A stretch of 64,000 nucleotides of DNA from NCBI GenBank assembly GCA_944323445.1, contig CALUSM010000012.1, forward strand, positions 1 to 64,000, given 5' to 3'. Positions 46,014 through 55,870 of the stretch are shown here, piece by piece. Both the position numbers and the translations under genes were made by a program. The notes below the pieces were generated by a model that saw nothing but the letters and a program-made list of their open reading frames with translations, had not been told where the DNA came from and did not search any database. Position 1 is the stretch's first letter. Each line of letters starts with the position of its first letter. This DNA is from an uncultured Bacteroidales bacterium. Its GTDB lineage: Bacteria > Bacteroidota > Bacteroidia > Bacteroidales > UBA932.

Positions 46014-47312
46014 ATGACGGACTCTCCCAGCATCCCTTCCATACCCCTGCCGGAACGCATGCGCCCCGATTCCCTTGAAGGATTTGTCGGACAGCAGCAT
46101 CTGGTCGGTCCCGGAGCCGTTCTGCGCAAGATGATCGAGTCCGGCAACATATCCTCTTTCATACTCTGGGGACCTCCGGGTGTCGGCAAGACAACACTCG
46201 CACACATTGTCTCCAAAGAACTGAGACGGGATTTCTACACTCTTTCGGCGATAAGCTCCGGGGTCAAGGACCTGCGGGATGTTTTCACACGGGCCAAGGA
46301 CAACTCCATCTTCGCGAAAGGCTCTCCGATACTCTTCATCGACGAGATCCACCGCTTCTCGAAGTCGCAGCAGGATGCTCTGCTAGGGGCCGTCGAGACC
46401 GGCACTGTGACCCTCATCGGAGCCACTACCGAGAATCCGTCCTTCGAAGTCATCACTCCGCTGCTGTCCCGCTGTCAGGTATTCGTCATGAAACCGCTGG
46501 ACACGGCGGACCTGGACATACTGCTCGGCCGTGCTCTCACGCGGGACACATACCTCCGGAACCGTCAGATCGAGGTACGCGAGAAGGCCGCCCTGTTCAG
46601 ATTTTCAGGAGGTGATGCCCGCAAACTTCTGAATATTCTGGAGATAGTAGTCAATTCCTTTCCTCCCCAATCCCCGGTCATCATTGATGACGCCACCGTA
46701 GCCGACCGGCTGCAGGAAAATATCGCAGTATACGACAAAAACGGTGAGATGCACTACGATATCATCTCCGCTTTCATCAAGAGCCTGCGCGGCTCAGACC
46801 CCAACGGAGCCGTATACTGGATGGCCAGGATGCTTGCAGGCGGAGAGGATCCTCTCTTCATAGCCCGCAGGATGGTCATACTGGCGGCGGAGGACATCGG
46901 CCTGGCCAATCCGAACGCCCTGCTGCTGGCCCAGTCCACGTTCGACGCAGTGCATAAAATAGGCATGCCGGAAGCCAGGATTATCCTGTCGGAGTGCGCC
47001 GTCTATCTAGCCACATGCGCAAAGAGCAATTCTGCCTACATGGCTATAGACGCTGCCATGGCACTTGTCGGCAAAGGTGACAATGCCCCAGTGCCTCTCC
47101 ACCTGCGCAACGCCCCCACCAAGTTGATGAAGGACCTGGGATATCATGAAGGCTACCGTTATGCCCATGACTACGAGGGTAACTTCACCGATCAGGAATT
47201 CCTGCCGGAGGGACTTAGCGGAACCCGGTTCTATGAGCCGGGCAACAATGCCAGGGAAAACGAGATCCGTGCCAGGATGGACCGCATGTGGCCAAAATAC
47301 CGAAGTAAATAG
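46014..47312 (+). CDS. rarA: Replication-associated recombination protein A (RarA/MgsA)
   Basis: 432 residues. AAA+ core with WGPPGVGKTTLAHIV near 43-57, ILFIDEIHRFSKSQQDALLG near 105 and IGATTENPSFEV near 134. The C-terminal part (ISAFIKSLRGSDPNGAVYWM, ALLLAQSTFDAVHKIGMPEA) is the RarA tetramerisation/clamp domain. It acts at stalled replication forks. Confidence 0.94.
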   Translation: MTDSPSIPSIPLPERMRPDSLEGFVGQQHLVGPGAVLRKMIESGNISSFILWGPPGVGKTTLAHIVSKELRRDFYTLSAISSGVKDLRDVFTRAKDNSIFAKGSPILFIDEIHRFSKSQQDALLGAVETGTVTLIGATTENPSFEVITPLLSRCQVFVMKPLDTADLDILLGRALTRDTYLRNRQIEVREKAALFRFSGGDARKLLNILEIVVNSFPPQSPVIIDDATVADRLQENIAVYDKNGEMHYDIISAFIKSLRGSDPNGAVYWMARMLAGGEDPLFIARRMVILAAEDIGLANPNALLLAQSTFDAVHKIGMPEARIILSECAVYLATCAKSNSAYMAIDAAMALVGKGDNAPVPLHLRNAPTKLMKDLGYHEGYRYAHDYEGNFTDQEFLPEGLSGTRFYEPGNNARENEIRARMDRMWPKYRSK

Positions 47313-47320
47313 ACTTTGTC

Positions 47321-48130
47321 ATGATCAGGGAAATAACTTTCAAGGCACCGGTCTTCACTCTCATAGCAGGTCCATGCGTGGTCGAGGGACGCAACATGGC
47401 AAGAGTCGTTGCGCAGGAGCTGTGCGCCCTTTCTGAGAAATACGGAATACCTCTCGTATTCAAGGCATCTTTCAGAAAGGCCAACCGCTCAAGATACGAC
47501 TCCTTTACAGGTATCGGAGACCGGGAGGCACTGGAGATACTGGCCGGGGTACGGGAAGACTTCGGCGTACCGGTTGTTACCGACATCCACCTTCCGGAAG
47601 AGGCAGCCCTGGCGGCATCCTACGGCATAGACATGCTTCAGATTCCTGCTTTTCTGTGCCGTCAGACTGACCTGATAGAAGCGGCTGCGCGTACAGGCAA
47701 GTGGATCAACATCAAGAAAGGCCAGTTCCTCTCCCCCGCCGCAATGCGGTTTGCCGCAGAGAAGGCCATACATTCGGGAAATAGCAAGGTAGCTATAACT
47801 GAGCGCGGGACACAATTTGGTTACTCAGATTTGGTCGTGGACTTCCGCAGTATTCCGGTCATTCAATCCATGGGCTATCCGGCCGTCCTGGATGTAACAC
47901 ATTCGTTACAAGTACCTAACCAGGCTTCCGGTGTGACAGGAGGGCATCCGGAAATGATCTCGGTCATAGCCCGCGCAGGAGTAGCCGCAGGAGCAGACGC
48001 TCTCTTCATGGAGACCCATCCGGATCCCGCATCCGCCCTTTCTGACGGAGCGAACATGCTGCGGCTGTCGCTTCTGGAGCCACTGCTCAGGCAGCTGCTC
48101 TCCATAAGGAAAGCCGTAAGGGATTTCTAG
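47321..48130 (+). CDS. kdsA: 3-deoxy-8-phosphooctulonate synthase (KDO-8-P synthase)
   Basis: 269 residues. TIM-barrel KdsA motifs: FTLIAGPCVVEGRNMARV near 10-27, FKASFRKANRSRYDSFTGIG near 48-67, GTQFGYSDLVVDFRSIPVIQ and DALFMETHPDPASALSDGAN near 227-246. It makes KDO 8-phosphate for lipopolysaccharide. It lies 8 bp after rarA, and its stop shares bases with the convergent gene's stop. Confidence 0.95.
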   Translation: MIREITFKAPVFTLIAGPCVVEGRNMARVVAQELCALSEKYGIPLVFKASFRKANRSRYDSFTGIGDREALEILAGVREDFGVPVVTDIHLPEEAALAASYGIDMLQIPAFLCRQTDLIEAAARTGKWINIKKGQFLSPAAMRFAAEKAIHSGNSKVAITERGTQFGYSDLVVDFRSIPVIQSMGYPAVLDVTHSLQVPNQASGVTGGHPEMISVIARAGVAAGADALFMETHPDPASALSDGANMLRLSLLEPLLRQLLSIRKAVRDF

Positions 48131-50475
48131 AACGGATAACCGATACCGAACTGGAAGGCATAGCCTCCTCTCTGAAACCATTTCCGGATATTGGGCCATT
48201 CCTGCGTGGACGGGTCATATAGCTTGATTCCCAAATCAAACCGTACTACCACAAAATTAAGATCCAGCCTCAGACCGGCTCCTGCGCTGAATGCCGATGT
48301 CCGCAGCATATTCCTGAACGAGAAATACGAGAGCTGCTCCGCAGACTGTTCCTCGGTGCTGCTGCCGGCTACTGAATGATGGCTGTCTATGCGGGAGAGG
48401 TTCCAGACATTCCCCCAGTCCGCGAAGACGGCTCCACGGAAGATGGAGAAAAGGGGGAAACGGTATTCAACGTTGGCCTCCAGGCGCATGTCTCCGGTCT
48501 GGTTGGGAATGGAGAAAGTCTCGTCCATCTGCGAGGAGCCTGGACCTACGCTGCGGGCGGTCCAGCCCCTGAGGCTGTTGGACCCTCCGGCCCAGAAAAG
48601 ACGCTCGAAAGGCATTTTGACTGAGTTGCCGTAAGCATATCCGAGTCCGCCGAGACCGCGTATTGCTACCGCCTGCTTGTTGTCCCTTCCGAATTTCCAG
48701 GTATAGGCCAGTGACAGCTCTCCCCTGACAAACTGTGAGTACGGGGAGTTCCAGATGGTACGGAATCCGGAGCTGTCCACCGGCATGAAGCGGTTGAACG
48801 CCGAGAGAAGGTTGCCGGCTATGTCGAACTGGAAGTCGGCCTTGAAGAACGAATTCGCCGGATTCACACTCGGGTCGCTGCTGTACTGGATGTCCAGTCC
48901 GAGGCCGAACTCGAAATGATTCTTGTAGGCCTCGCGTACGAACGGATTGGTAAGGGACTCCATGAACGCGTCACTGTAGACAGGCAGATTGACGATATTG
49001 ATCTGCAGGGGAACTACCTTGAAATAGTACTTGTTGGACTGACTGCTCCAGCTCCAGCCGAAGTTGGCTCCAATCATGTTGCGGGTGTACTCCGGACGGC
49101 GCTGGTAGTTGTAGGAGAACTCCACATCCGTCCTTGGAATGATGTTCTTGAACATCCTGGCCGGCAGAAAGACGAATGTAGGGAAACTAAGCCCGGCATT
49201 GGCACCGAACTCCGTAGCTCTGGTCTCATTGCGCACAGAGAACTGGAAATTGCCCGAGACGGACAGCGAGAGCCATTCGCCACCATGGAATATGTTGCGG
49301 TTGTAATAAGATACGGTCGGCGAGATACCTATGAGACCGGTGGAGTTGGTGGATGCCTCCAGATTGACCTTGTATCCGTGGGCCTTGGACGGAATAAGAC
49401 GGATGCTGCAGTCCACTACATTGGTGTCTGTCTTGTTGAGCTCCACACTGACGCTGCTGTAAATCCGCAGGTTGGACATCCTCTGGTAAGTATTGTTCAC
49501 AATACTCGCGCTGTACACCGAGCCCGGTTCTATGCGGTTCATCTTGTAGAGGATGGAGGGACGTATCCTGCGCTTCTTGTCATAGAGAATCGTGAGGTTC
49601 TCGTATTGGACGGTGTCCAGTATCTGGGGAATCTTGCGGGACACTGAGGCCCGGTAGCGGAGATTGTCCGACACGGGGTAGATCAGCACGTTGCCGAAGT
49701 AAAAACGCCTGTGACGGACCGCATCGTCCGGACTGCCGCCACGCGGATAGTTGCGCACTGACACTTTCAGGAGAGCCGAATCCGGTACAGACACCGTATC
49801 TGCCGCGAAAAAATAGAAGTTCTTGGAAAACTCGTAGTAACCGTGATCGCGGAGATATTGTGCGGACCTGTCCGACTCCCTGTCCAGAAGTTCCTCGGAC
49901 AGAAAGATTCCGGGACGGATAAGAGAGTTTACGGTGTCTCTGTAGATTACCTCCGCAAGTGCCGGATCATCCACCTCATAGTAAATTCTCTTTATAGGAT
50001 ACAGCTTGCCCAGGGTCACGCGGTAGTCCACCACTGTCTGCTGCTTGTTGATCTCAGCGATAGCGTTGACCGATGAGCCGTAATATCCGATATATTTGAG
50101 GTGAGTCGTGATATTGTCCTTGCTGTCCACCATCAGGGCCGGATCAAAGACCACCGGAGCCTGCCCGAGCTTGGTGACGAAACGGTCCCATCCCCCGCCC
50201 TTCCCGTTGGTCCAGTTGGCCACATAGAGGAAGGGATTCCAGCCTCCACGGCGGGTCTTGATGAAATAGGTATTGGCTTTCTGACGGACGTAGTTGTCCA
50301 GATTGGAGTCTTGATATTCAGGATGATCCTTGCGGTTTACCACAGTGACCACATTACTTTTGAGGCGGGTCTGATCCTCGGACAGAATACGGGTCGTACT
50401 GCATGATCCCAGAAGGAACAGTACGGTCACAGATAAGCTGAGCAGGGGAATATTTAATGGTCCGCTGTAACGCAT
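48127..50475 (-). CDS. BamA/TamA-family outer-membrane lipoprotein
   Basis: 782 residues from the ATG at 50475 (LLSLSVTVLFLLGSCSTTRI): a lipoprotein-type signal with cysteine after LLGS. A longer frame to 50625 runs across the neighbouring promoter and is rejected. POTRA-like repeats (YYEVDDPALAEVIYRDTVNS near 165, then others) precede a C-terminal barrel: FWAGGSNSLRGWTARSVGPG near 655 carries the RGW signature of the Omp85 L6 loop, and the end is FQFGIGYPF. Such proteins insert or export proteins or lipids. A lipidated Omp85 form is common in Bacteroidetes. Confidence 0.87.
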   Translation of the reverse strand: MRYSGPLNIPLLSLSVTVLFLLGSCSTTRILSEDQTRLKSNVVTVVNRKDHPEYQDSNLDNYVRQKANTYFIKTRRGGWNPFLYVANWTNGKGGGWDRFVTKLGQAPVVFDPALMVDSKDNITTHLKYIGYYGSSVNAIAEINKQQTVVDYRVTLGKLYPIKRIYYEVDDPALAEVIYRDTVNSLIRPGIFLSEELLDRESDRSAQYLRDHGYYEFSKNFYFFAADTVSVPDSALLKVSVRNYPRGGSPDDAVRHRRFYFGNVLIYPVSDNLRYRASVSRKIPQILDTVQYENLTILYDKKRRIRPSILYKMNRIEPGSVYSASIVNNTYQRMSNLRIYSSVSVELNKTDTNVVDCSIRLIPSKAHGYKVNLEASTNSTGLIGISPTVSYYNRNIFHGGEWLSLSVSGNFQFSVRNETRATEFGANAGLSFPTFVFLPARMFKNIIPRTDVEFSYNYQRRPEYTRNMIGANFGWSWSSQSNKYYFKVVPLQINIVNLPVYSDAFMESLTNPFVREAYKNHFEFGLGLDIQYSSDPSVNPANSFFKADFQFDIAGNLLSAFNRFMPVDSSGFRTIWNSPYSQFVRGELSLAYTWKFGRDNKQAVAIRGLGGLGYAYGNSVKMPFERLFWAGGSNSLRGWTARSVGPGSSQMDETFSIPNQTGDMRLEANVEYRFPLFSIFRGAVFADWGNVWNLSRIDSHHSVAGSSTEEQSAEQLSYFSFRNMLRTSAFSAGAGLRLDLNFVVVRFDLGIKLYDPSTQEWPNIRKWFQRGGYAFQFGIGYPF

Positions 50476-50529
50476 CAAAATTAATTTGTGCAAATTTATA
50501 ATTTTTATGTGTAAATCAAAATACTTGGA

Positions 50530-50566
50530 TATATTTGCACAATGAAAAAATCCGGGTGAGCCGGAT
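50530..50566 (+). promoter_or_regulatory. Promoter and leader hairpin of the arginine-decarboxylase-like gene
   Basis: TATATTTG at 50530-50537. In the leader a perfect 6-bp stem ATCCGG/CCGGAT (50550-50555 and 50561-50566) has a 5-nt loop. It could influence translation or mRNA stability, but it is short. Confidence 0.5.
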
Positions 50567-50608
50567 GCTTTACTGAAATAGAAATGTAACTTAATTGGAT
50601 TACCCAGC

Positions 50609-52006
50609 ATGAAGAACAAGTACATCGATTTGATTGAGCAGTCCTTCGAGTTTCCGCAGGACGAATTCAGGGTAGAGGATGGAGCCCTCTATTTTCACGA
50701 CATCCCGATGATGGACGTTATCGAGCAGTACGGCACACCTCTCAAGATATCCTATCTGCCGAAGATCTCCTCCCAGATCCAGCGGGCCAAGAGGATGTTC
50801 AACGTGGCCATGGCCAAGGTGGACTATCAGGGCGACTACCACTACTGCTACTGTACCAAGAGCTCGCACTTCTCATTCGTGCTGGAGGAGGCCCTGAAGA
50901 ACGATATCCACATCGAGACCTCCTCGGCATTCGATTTCAACCTCATCGAGTCGCTGTACGACAGTAAGATCGTGGACAAGGACCTCTACATCATCTGCAA
51001 CGGTTACAAGAAAGACTCCTATATAACCAACATAGCCCAGTTCATCAACAACGGCTGGCACAACACCATACCTATCCTGGACAACATGCCGGAGCTGGAC
51101 CAGCTGGACGCAGCCATCAAGGTGCCTACCCGTATCGGCATACGCATCGCCGCCGAAGAGGAGCCCAAGTTCGAGTTCTACACATCGCGGCTCGGTATCC
51201 GCTACAAGGACATCATGCCCTTCTATCAGGAGCACCTGAGCAAGAACAGCAAGTTCAGCCTCAAGATGCTGCATTTCTTCATCAACACCGGCATCAAGGA
51301 CAACGCCTACTACTGGAACGAGCTGGGCAAGTGCGTCAACGTCTATTGCAACCTAAAGGCCGTCTGCCCTACCCTCGACTCCCTGAACATCGGTGGCGGA
51401 CTGCCTATCAAGAACTCCCTCGGCATGGACTACGACTACGAGTATATGATCGAGGAGGTCGTGGCCCAGATCAAGAGCATCTGCAACTCCCGCGGAGTCG
51501 AGGAACCCAACATCTTCACTGAGTTCGGCTCCTACACCGTCGGCGAGAGCGGAGCCACCATATTCTCCATCCTCGGAGTAAAGCAGCAGAACGACCGCGA
51601 GAAATGGTACATGGTCGACAGTTCCTTCATGACTACCCTCCCCGACATCTGGGGCATCAAGCAGAAATTCATCCTGCTGCCCATAAACAAGTGGGACAAG
51701 CCCTATGAGAGAGTATTCCTGGGAGGCCTGACCTGCGACAGCCAGGACTACTACAACGCCGAGGAGCACGCCAACGCCATCTTCCTCCCGAAGGTCACCG
51801 AGGACGACCCCGAGCCCCTGTACATCGGCTTCTTCCACACCGGAGCCTACCAGGAGTCCATCGCCGGCTACGGCGGCATCCAGCACTGCCTCCAGCCTGC
51901 CCCCAAGCACATCATCATCGACAAGACCCCCGACGGGGACTACACCACCAAGCTCTTCAGCAAGGAGCAGACCTACAAGTCGATGCTCAAGATACTCGGA
52001 TATTAA
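50609..52006 (+). CDS. Fold-III PLP decarboxylase, arginine-decarboxylase-like
   Basis: 465 residues. Barrel domain with YHYCYCTKSSHFSFVLEEAL near 74-93, where the PLP lysine is expected, and DSLNIGGGLPIKNSLG near 256-271, the glycine-rich PLP-phosphate site. The C-terminal domain has the GLTCDSQDYY catalytic motif near 375, in which the cysteine comes from the partner subunit. Length and start (MKNKYIDLIEQSFEFPQDEF) match the shorter arginine-decarboxylase group of Bacteroidetes rather than the ~630-residue SpeA. It would give agmatine for polyamine synthesis; substrate is by family only. Confidence 0.8.
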   Translation: MKNKYIDLIEQSFEFPQDEFRVEDGALYFHDIPMMDVIEQYGTPLKISYLPKISSQIQRAKRMFNVAMAKVDYQGDYHYCYCTKSSHFSFVLEEALKNDIHIETSSAFDFNLIESLYDSKIVDKDLYIICNGYKKDSYITNIAQFINNGWHNTIPILDNMPELDQLDAAIKVPTRIGIRIAAEEEPKFEFYTSRLGIRYKDIMPFYQEHLSKNSKFSLKMLHFFINTGIKDNAYYWNELGKCVNVYCNLKAVCPTLDSLNIGGGLPIKNSLGMDYDYEYMIEEVVAQIKSICNSRGVEEPNIFTEFGSYTVGESGATIFSILGVKQQNDREKWYMVDSSFMTTLPDIWGIKQKFILLPINKWDKPYERVFLGGLTCDSQDYYNAEEHANAIFLPKVTEDDPEPLYIGFFHTGAYQESIAGYGGIQHCLQPAPKHIIIDKTPDGDYTTKLFSKEQTYKSMLKILGY

Positions 52007-52024
52007 ACGCTTCAGCGCAGGACA

Positions 52025-52771
52025 ATGCTCAGCGACCGCATCCCCTCCAGGGCCGACATCAGGCTCATCCGCTCCCTCGGACAGAAAAAATTCCGGGAGG
52101 AGCTGGGGCTTTTTGTCGCCGAAGGGGAGAAAATGGTCGGGGAGGCCCTGACGCAGAAGCGCTTCCCCGTGGAGGCGGTCTACCGTCTCTCCGATGTCGG
52201 GGAGGAGGTCATGGGACGGATGAGCCATCTGTCGTCTCCCTCCCCTGCCCTCGCCGTGCTGCGCATCCCTCAGGAGGTGATGCAGGACAATGCCCCGGCC
52301 CCCTCATTGCCCTCAGGCCTCTGCCTCGGACTGGACTCCGTCCGCGACCCGGGGAACGCCGGCACCATCCTGCGCCTTGCCGACTGGTTCGGCATCGACA
52401 CCGTCTACCTCTCCCCCGACTGCGTCGACCTGTATAACCCCAAGACCGTCCAGGCCACCATGGGCTCCATCTTCCGCCAGCGGGCCGTCACCTGCGACCT
52501 TCATGCGCTTGTGCGCGGATGCACCGCCGCCGGAATCCCCGTCTACGCCACCGCCCTCGACGGAGAGGACATCCGCTCCGCCGCTCTGGACACCTCCCGG
52601 GCATTGATCCTGATGGGCAGCGAGAGAGACGGCCTCTCCCCCGCCCTCATGGCCGCCGCCACACGCAGGCTGCGCATCCCCTCATTCGCCTCCAACCCCG
52701 ACGGCGCCGCCGAATCCCTCAACGTGGCCATCGCCACCGCCGTCACCTGCTACGAGTTCCGCCGACGCTGA
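52025..52771 (+). CDS. TrmH/SpoU-family RNA 2'-O-methyltransferase
   Basis: 248 residues. An N-terminal substrate-binding region (ADIRLIRSLGQKKFREELGL) precedes the SPOUT knot: LGLDSVRDPGNAGTILRLAD near 99-118 (motif 1 with N and R), LILMGSERDGLSPAL near 196 and RRLRIPSFASNPDGAAESLN near 215-234 (motif 3). Methylates a ribose in tRNA or rRNA using AdoMet; the target is unknown. It starts 18 bp after the preceding gene. Confidence 0.9.
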   Translation: MLSDRIPSRADIRLIRSLGQKKFREELGLFVAEGEKMVGEALTQKRFPVEAVYRLSDVGEEVMGRMSHLSSPSPALAVLRIPQEVMQDNAPAPSLPSGLCLGLDSVRDPGNAGTILRLADWFGIDTVYLSPDCVDLYNPKTVQATMGSIFRQRAVTCDLHALVRGCTAAGIPVYATALDGEDIRSAALDTSRALILMGSERDGLSPALMAAATRRLRIPSFASNPDGAAESLNVAIATAVTCYEFRRR

Positions 52772-52780
52772 TATTTTCAT

Positions 52781-52848
52781 AAAATCGCCAGTTGAGAGTA
52801 CGATTTTTACGTAAAATTCGCCAGTAAGGATAATTATTTTTATATTTG
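52781..52848 (+). promoter_or_regulatory. Direct repeats and palindrome at the promoter of the AAA/DUF4143 gene
   Basis: AAAATCGCCAGT (52781-52792) and AAAATTCGCCAGT (52813-52825) are direct repeats about 33 bp apart. Overlapping the second is the perfect palindrome TTTTACGTAAAA (52805-52816). A -7 box TATATTTG is at 52841-52848. This layout suggests a cooperative operator over the -33 region. Confidence 0.6.
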
Positions 52849-52868
52849 CAGAGGAAAAAGATTAAATC

Positions 52869-53999
52869 ATGGAAACTGTAAATCGAATTCTTCAAGATCA
52901 AATTAAAGCGCGTATGGCCCCTAACAAAGCAGTGCTGATATTTGGTGCCCGCCGTGTCGGGAAAACGGTAATGATGCGTAAGATCGTGGAAGATTACCCA
53001 GGCCGGACAATGATGCTTAATGGGGAGGATTACGATACGCTGGTCCTGTTGGAGAACCGCTCCGTTGCCAACTACCGGCATCTGCTGGAGGGTATCGATC
53101 TGCTGGCAATCGATGAGGCGCAGAATATTCCGCAAATTGGCAGTGTTCTTAAACTGATTGTAGACGAGGTGCCTGGAATCAGCGTCCTTGCAAGCGGCTC
53201 ATCTTCATTCGACCTTTTAAACAAGGCCGGGGAACCGTTGGTCGGCCGGAGTACACAATTCCTCCTTACACCATTCTCGCAGCGGGAGATTGCACAGACG
53301 GAAACACCGATCGAGACTCGCAGGAAACTCGAAGCCCGACTGATTTACGGCTCTTACCCGGAAGTGGTGATGATGGACAGCTTCGAGCGCAAGACAGATT
53401 ACCTGCGTGACATAGTCGGTGCCTATCTCCTGAAGGATATTCTGGCTATCGACGGGTTGAAAAATTCAGGCAAGATGCGCGATTTACTGCGGTTGATAGC
53501 TTTTCAGCTGGGCAGCGAGGTATCATACGAAGAGTTAGGAAAACAACTTGGTATGAGCAAGACAACCGTTGAGAAATATCTGGATCTGTTGGAAAAGGTG
53601 TTTGTCGTCTACCGCATGGGGGCTTATTCCCGCAACCTGCGAAAGGAGGTGACAAAGGCCGGAAAATGGTACTTCTATGACAACGGCATACGCAATGCTG
53701 TCATCGGAGCCTTCTCACCGCTGGCCATCCGGCAGGATGTTGGTGCTCTATGGGAAAACTACATTATCGGAGAACGGCGCAAAACGAATTTTAACGATTT
53801 ACTCCACAAGGAATTCTACTTTTGGCGTACATACGATAAACAGGAGATTGACCTTATCGAGGAGTCTGCTGATAGTCTGACCGCATTGGAGTTCAAATGG
53901 GGCAACAGGACTCCGTCAGTGCCAAAAGTTTTTCAAGAAGCATATCCGCACGCTGAATTTCATGTGGTCAGCAGGGAAAATTATCTGGATTTCGTGTAA
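52869..53999 (+). CDS. AAA-family ATPase with DUF4143 C-terminus
   Basis: 376 residues. Walker A is AVLIFGARRVGKTVMMRK near 19-36 (GARRVGKT), with LLAIDEAQNIPQIGSVLKL near 77-95 as Walker B. The C-terminal DUF4143 domain begins with YGSYPEVVMM near 155, includes MSKTTVEKYLDLLEKVFVVY and ends with a nuclease-like EFYFWRTYDKQEIDLIEES and LTALEFKWG (D-x-ExK pattern). These ATPases are abundant accessory genes in Bacteroidales; function is not established. It ends 33 bp from the convergent prfH. Confidence 0.88.
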   Translation: METVNRILQDQIKARMAPNKAVLIFGARRVGKTVMMRKIVEDYPGRTMMLNGEDYDTLVLLENRSVANYRHLLEGIDLLAIDEAQNIPQIGSVLKLIVDEVPGISVLASGSSSFDLLNKAGEPLVGRSTQFLLTPFSQREIAQTETPIETRRKLEARLIYGSYPEVVMMDSFERKTDYLRDIVGAYLLKDILAIDGLKNSGKMRDLLRLIAFQLGSEVSYEELGKQLGMSKTTVEKYLDLLEKVFVVYRMGAYSRNLRKEVTKAGKWYFYDNGIRNAVIGAFSPLAIRQDVGALWENYIIGERRKTNFNDLLHKEFYFWRTYDKQEIDLIEESADSLTALEFKWGNRTPSVPKVFQEAYPHAEFHVVSRENYLDFV

Positions 54000-54032
54000 A
54001 TGACCTTAGGCTGTTGCCGCCCTTAGCATATT

Positions 54033-54632
54033 TTATAATGCTCCCGAGAATGTTTTCACGGGATTCCCGCGCATAAGTGCAGTATGCCGGCCCCATTTGG
54101 ACGCACGGAAAGATGCCGCAGCGGAGTCTTTTCTTTGCTGCAGTTTCAGAAGAAGCAGGCTGCGTGCCATTTCTTTGTTCTGCGACTGCGAGCGTTGGCT
54201 GCTGCACTTGACGGAAATTCCGGTCGGCAGATGGGTGGCCCGGACAGCCGTCTCCACTTTGTTTACGTTCTGTCCTCCGTGTCCTCCCGAGCGCATTGTT
54301 TCATACACAATGTCTTTATCCGACACATCCGGAAATGAGATGGGATCAATAAACTCCACGCCGACAAACCAGTTCCTGCGAGGATGGCCGGGACGGTAAG
54401 GGTTTGATGCCGCACGCCAGAGAACCGTTCCGCTCCACTCTTGTTCCTTGGCCGGATCTACTTCTGCAAGAAACAGCATCGACATGTAGCAGTCCGGCTC
54501 CGTGTTGTGAGGTTCGCTTTCCACGAGCTCCGCATCTGGAAAGTCCTTCAGCAGTTCACCGGCTACCAGCGTGACGGCACGGGCACATTCCACGGGGCCC
54601 CGTCCGGCTGTGAGCTGTATATACTTTTTCAT
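54033..54632 (-). CDS. prfH: Peptide chain release factor H (PrfH)
   Basis: 199 residues. The GGQ catalytic motif is at 119-121 in [20 protein letters not shown], with a basic tail ([20 protein letters not shown]). It lacks the codon-reading domain of RF1/RF2, as expected for PrfH. It hydrolyses peptidyl-tRNA on damaged or stalled ribosomes. PrfH is typically encoded next to RtcB and is thought to rescue ribosomes cut at the decoding centre. The start overlaps the rtcB stop by 4 bp. Confidence 0.92.
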   Translation of the reverse strand: MKKYIQLTAGRGPVECARAVTLVAGELLKDFPDAELVESEPHNTEPDCYMSMLFLAEVDPAKEQEWSGTVLWRAASNPYRPGHPRRNWFVGVEFIDPISFPDVSDKDIVYETMRSGGHGGQNVNKVETAVRATHLPTGISVKCSSQRSQSQNKEMARSLLLLKLQQRKDSAAASFRASKWGRHTALMRGNPVKTFSGAL

Positions 54633-55828
54633 TGGGGAATATCTTTAATGTTTAAGCGGGGTCTGACCATAGTGATGACTTCTGCAGTAGGTTCAATCAG
54701 GCGCAATATCTCTTCCGTCGGCTTATATGCCTGTGGCGACTCGTCGAGCGTACCGGAGCAGACGGAGGTGGAGAATATGCCGTTCATGGACTTTTCAAAC
54801 TCTGCTATCCCGATATTTTTCTTAGCGGCACTTCTCGACATGGCGCGTCCGGCTCCATGCGGAGCGGAACAATTCCATTCGGGATTGCCTTTGCCCACGC
54901 AGACAGCGATACCGTCGCGCATGTTGAAAGGCAGGCAGAAGCGTTCTCGTTCGGCGGCTTCAACTGCTCCTTTGCGCAGCATGGGATATTCCCCGCATAC
55001 GGAAATATAATTGTGCGTGGTGAATATAGACTCCAAGCATTTGGCCTTGCAGAGCTTTTTCAAGATTGCGAAAATACGGTCACGGATGATATGATGGTTG
55101 TAGTGGGCATACGCCTGCGCAATGACCATATCGGAGAGATAGCCGTTAAGTGCATCTCCCCACAGATAGCCGACGAATTGCGCACGCTTGGGATTCTGCG
55201 CGATGTTGTGCCAATGGTTTGCCACTTTTACCCCCACGTTCCGGGAGCCGCAATGGATAGTCAGCCATCCTTCATGCGTTTGCTCGTCCTCACCGTATTC
55301 AATGAAGTGGTTGCCTCCGCCGAGAGTGCCGAGACTTTTATAGAATATCGCTTCCTGCAACTTTATCCTGCGGCAGAAATCTGAAACGAAACGGGCATCT
55401 ATGCGCGGCGCTTCGTTAATCAGGTCAGGAGCGGATGACCGTGCTTTCCGGTATTGCGAGTCAAGAAAGCGGAACAGTTCCTTTTCATTCAGGCTGTTCT
55501 TCGCACAAATCTCCATGCCGGTCGGGATGGCCTCACGGATTCTGTGGTCAAGCAGGGCGAAATCTTCCGGAGCGACTGCGGAAGATAGCCTGTGCATGGA
55601 AATGGTACATCCGATGTCCACACCCACATGGTCGGGATTAAGATATGCCCCTATCCGGTACACCGTACCTACATTGCACGAATTTCCTGCATGAACATCA
55701 GGCATCTGCACTATCCTGACACCCTCGAATGCCGGATGGTCGCATTGCGCCTTCACCCACTGCAAAGCCGCATCCTCAATGTTCTCCGTGAATATCTCAG
55801 CCGAAGTGTATTGTCCTTTGATTATCAT
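54629..55828 (-). CDS. rtcB: RtcB RNA ligase, PrfH-linked type
   Basis: 399 residues. Metal and catalytic residues of RtcB are recognisable: D71 and C74 (GVDIGCTIS), H174 ([13 protein letters not shown]), H192 ([10 protein letters not shown]), H272 (TTHNYIS), and the guanylylated histidine at 324 in [17 protein letters not shown]. It joins 2',3'-cyclic-phosphate or 3'-phosphate RNA ends to 5'-OH ends. Coupled to PrfH, its likely target is cut rRNA or tRNA. It lies 42 bp after an unknown gene. Confidence 0.94.
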   Translation of the reverse strand: MIIKGQYTSAEIFTENIEDAALQWVKAQCDHPAFEGVRIVQMPDVHAGNSCNVGTVYRIGAYLNPDHVGVDIGCTISMHRLSSAVAPEDFALLDHRIREAIPTGMEICAKNSLNEKELFRFLDSQYRKARSSAPDLINEAPRIDARFVSDFCRRIKLQEAIFYKSLGTLGGGNHFIEYGEDEQTHEGWLTIHCGSRNVGVKVANHWHNIAQNPKRAQFVGYLWGDALNGYLSDMVIAQAYAHYNHHIIRDRIFAILKKLCKAKCLESIFTTHNYISVCGEYPMLRKGAVEAAERERFCLPFNMRDGIAVCVGKGNPEWNCSAPHGAGRAMSRSAAKKNIGIAEFEKSMNGIFSTSVCSGTLDESPQAYKPTEEILRLIEPTAEVITMVRPRLNIKDIPQ

Positions 55829-55870
55829 ATTGTAACTAGGCCTCCTCCATTTTGCAATTCCTGCCGGAAA

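Noticed and set aside
52290-52607. Second open frame within the SpoU methyltransferase gene
   Set aside because: Out-of-frame, P/S/T-rich translation of a GC-rich gene whose main frame has intact SPOUT motifs.
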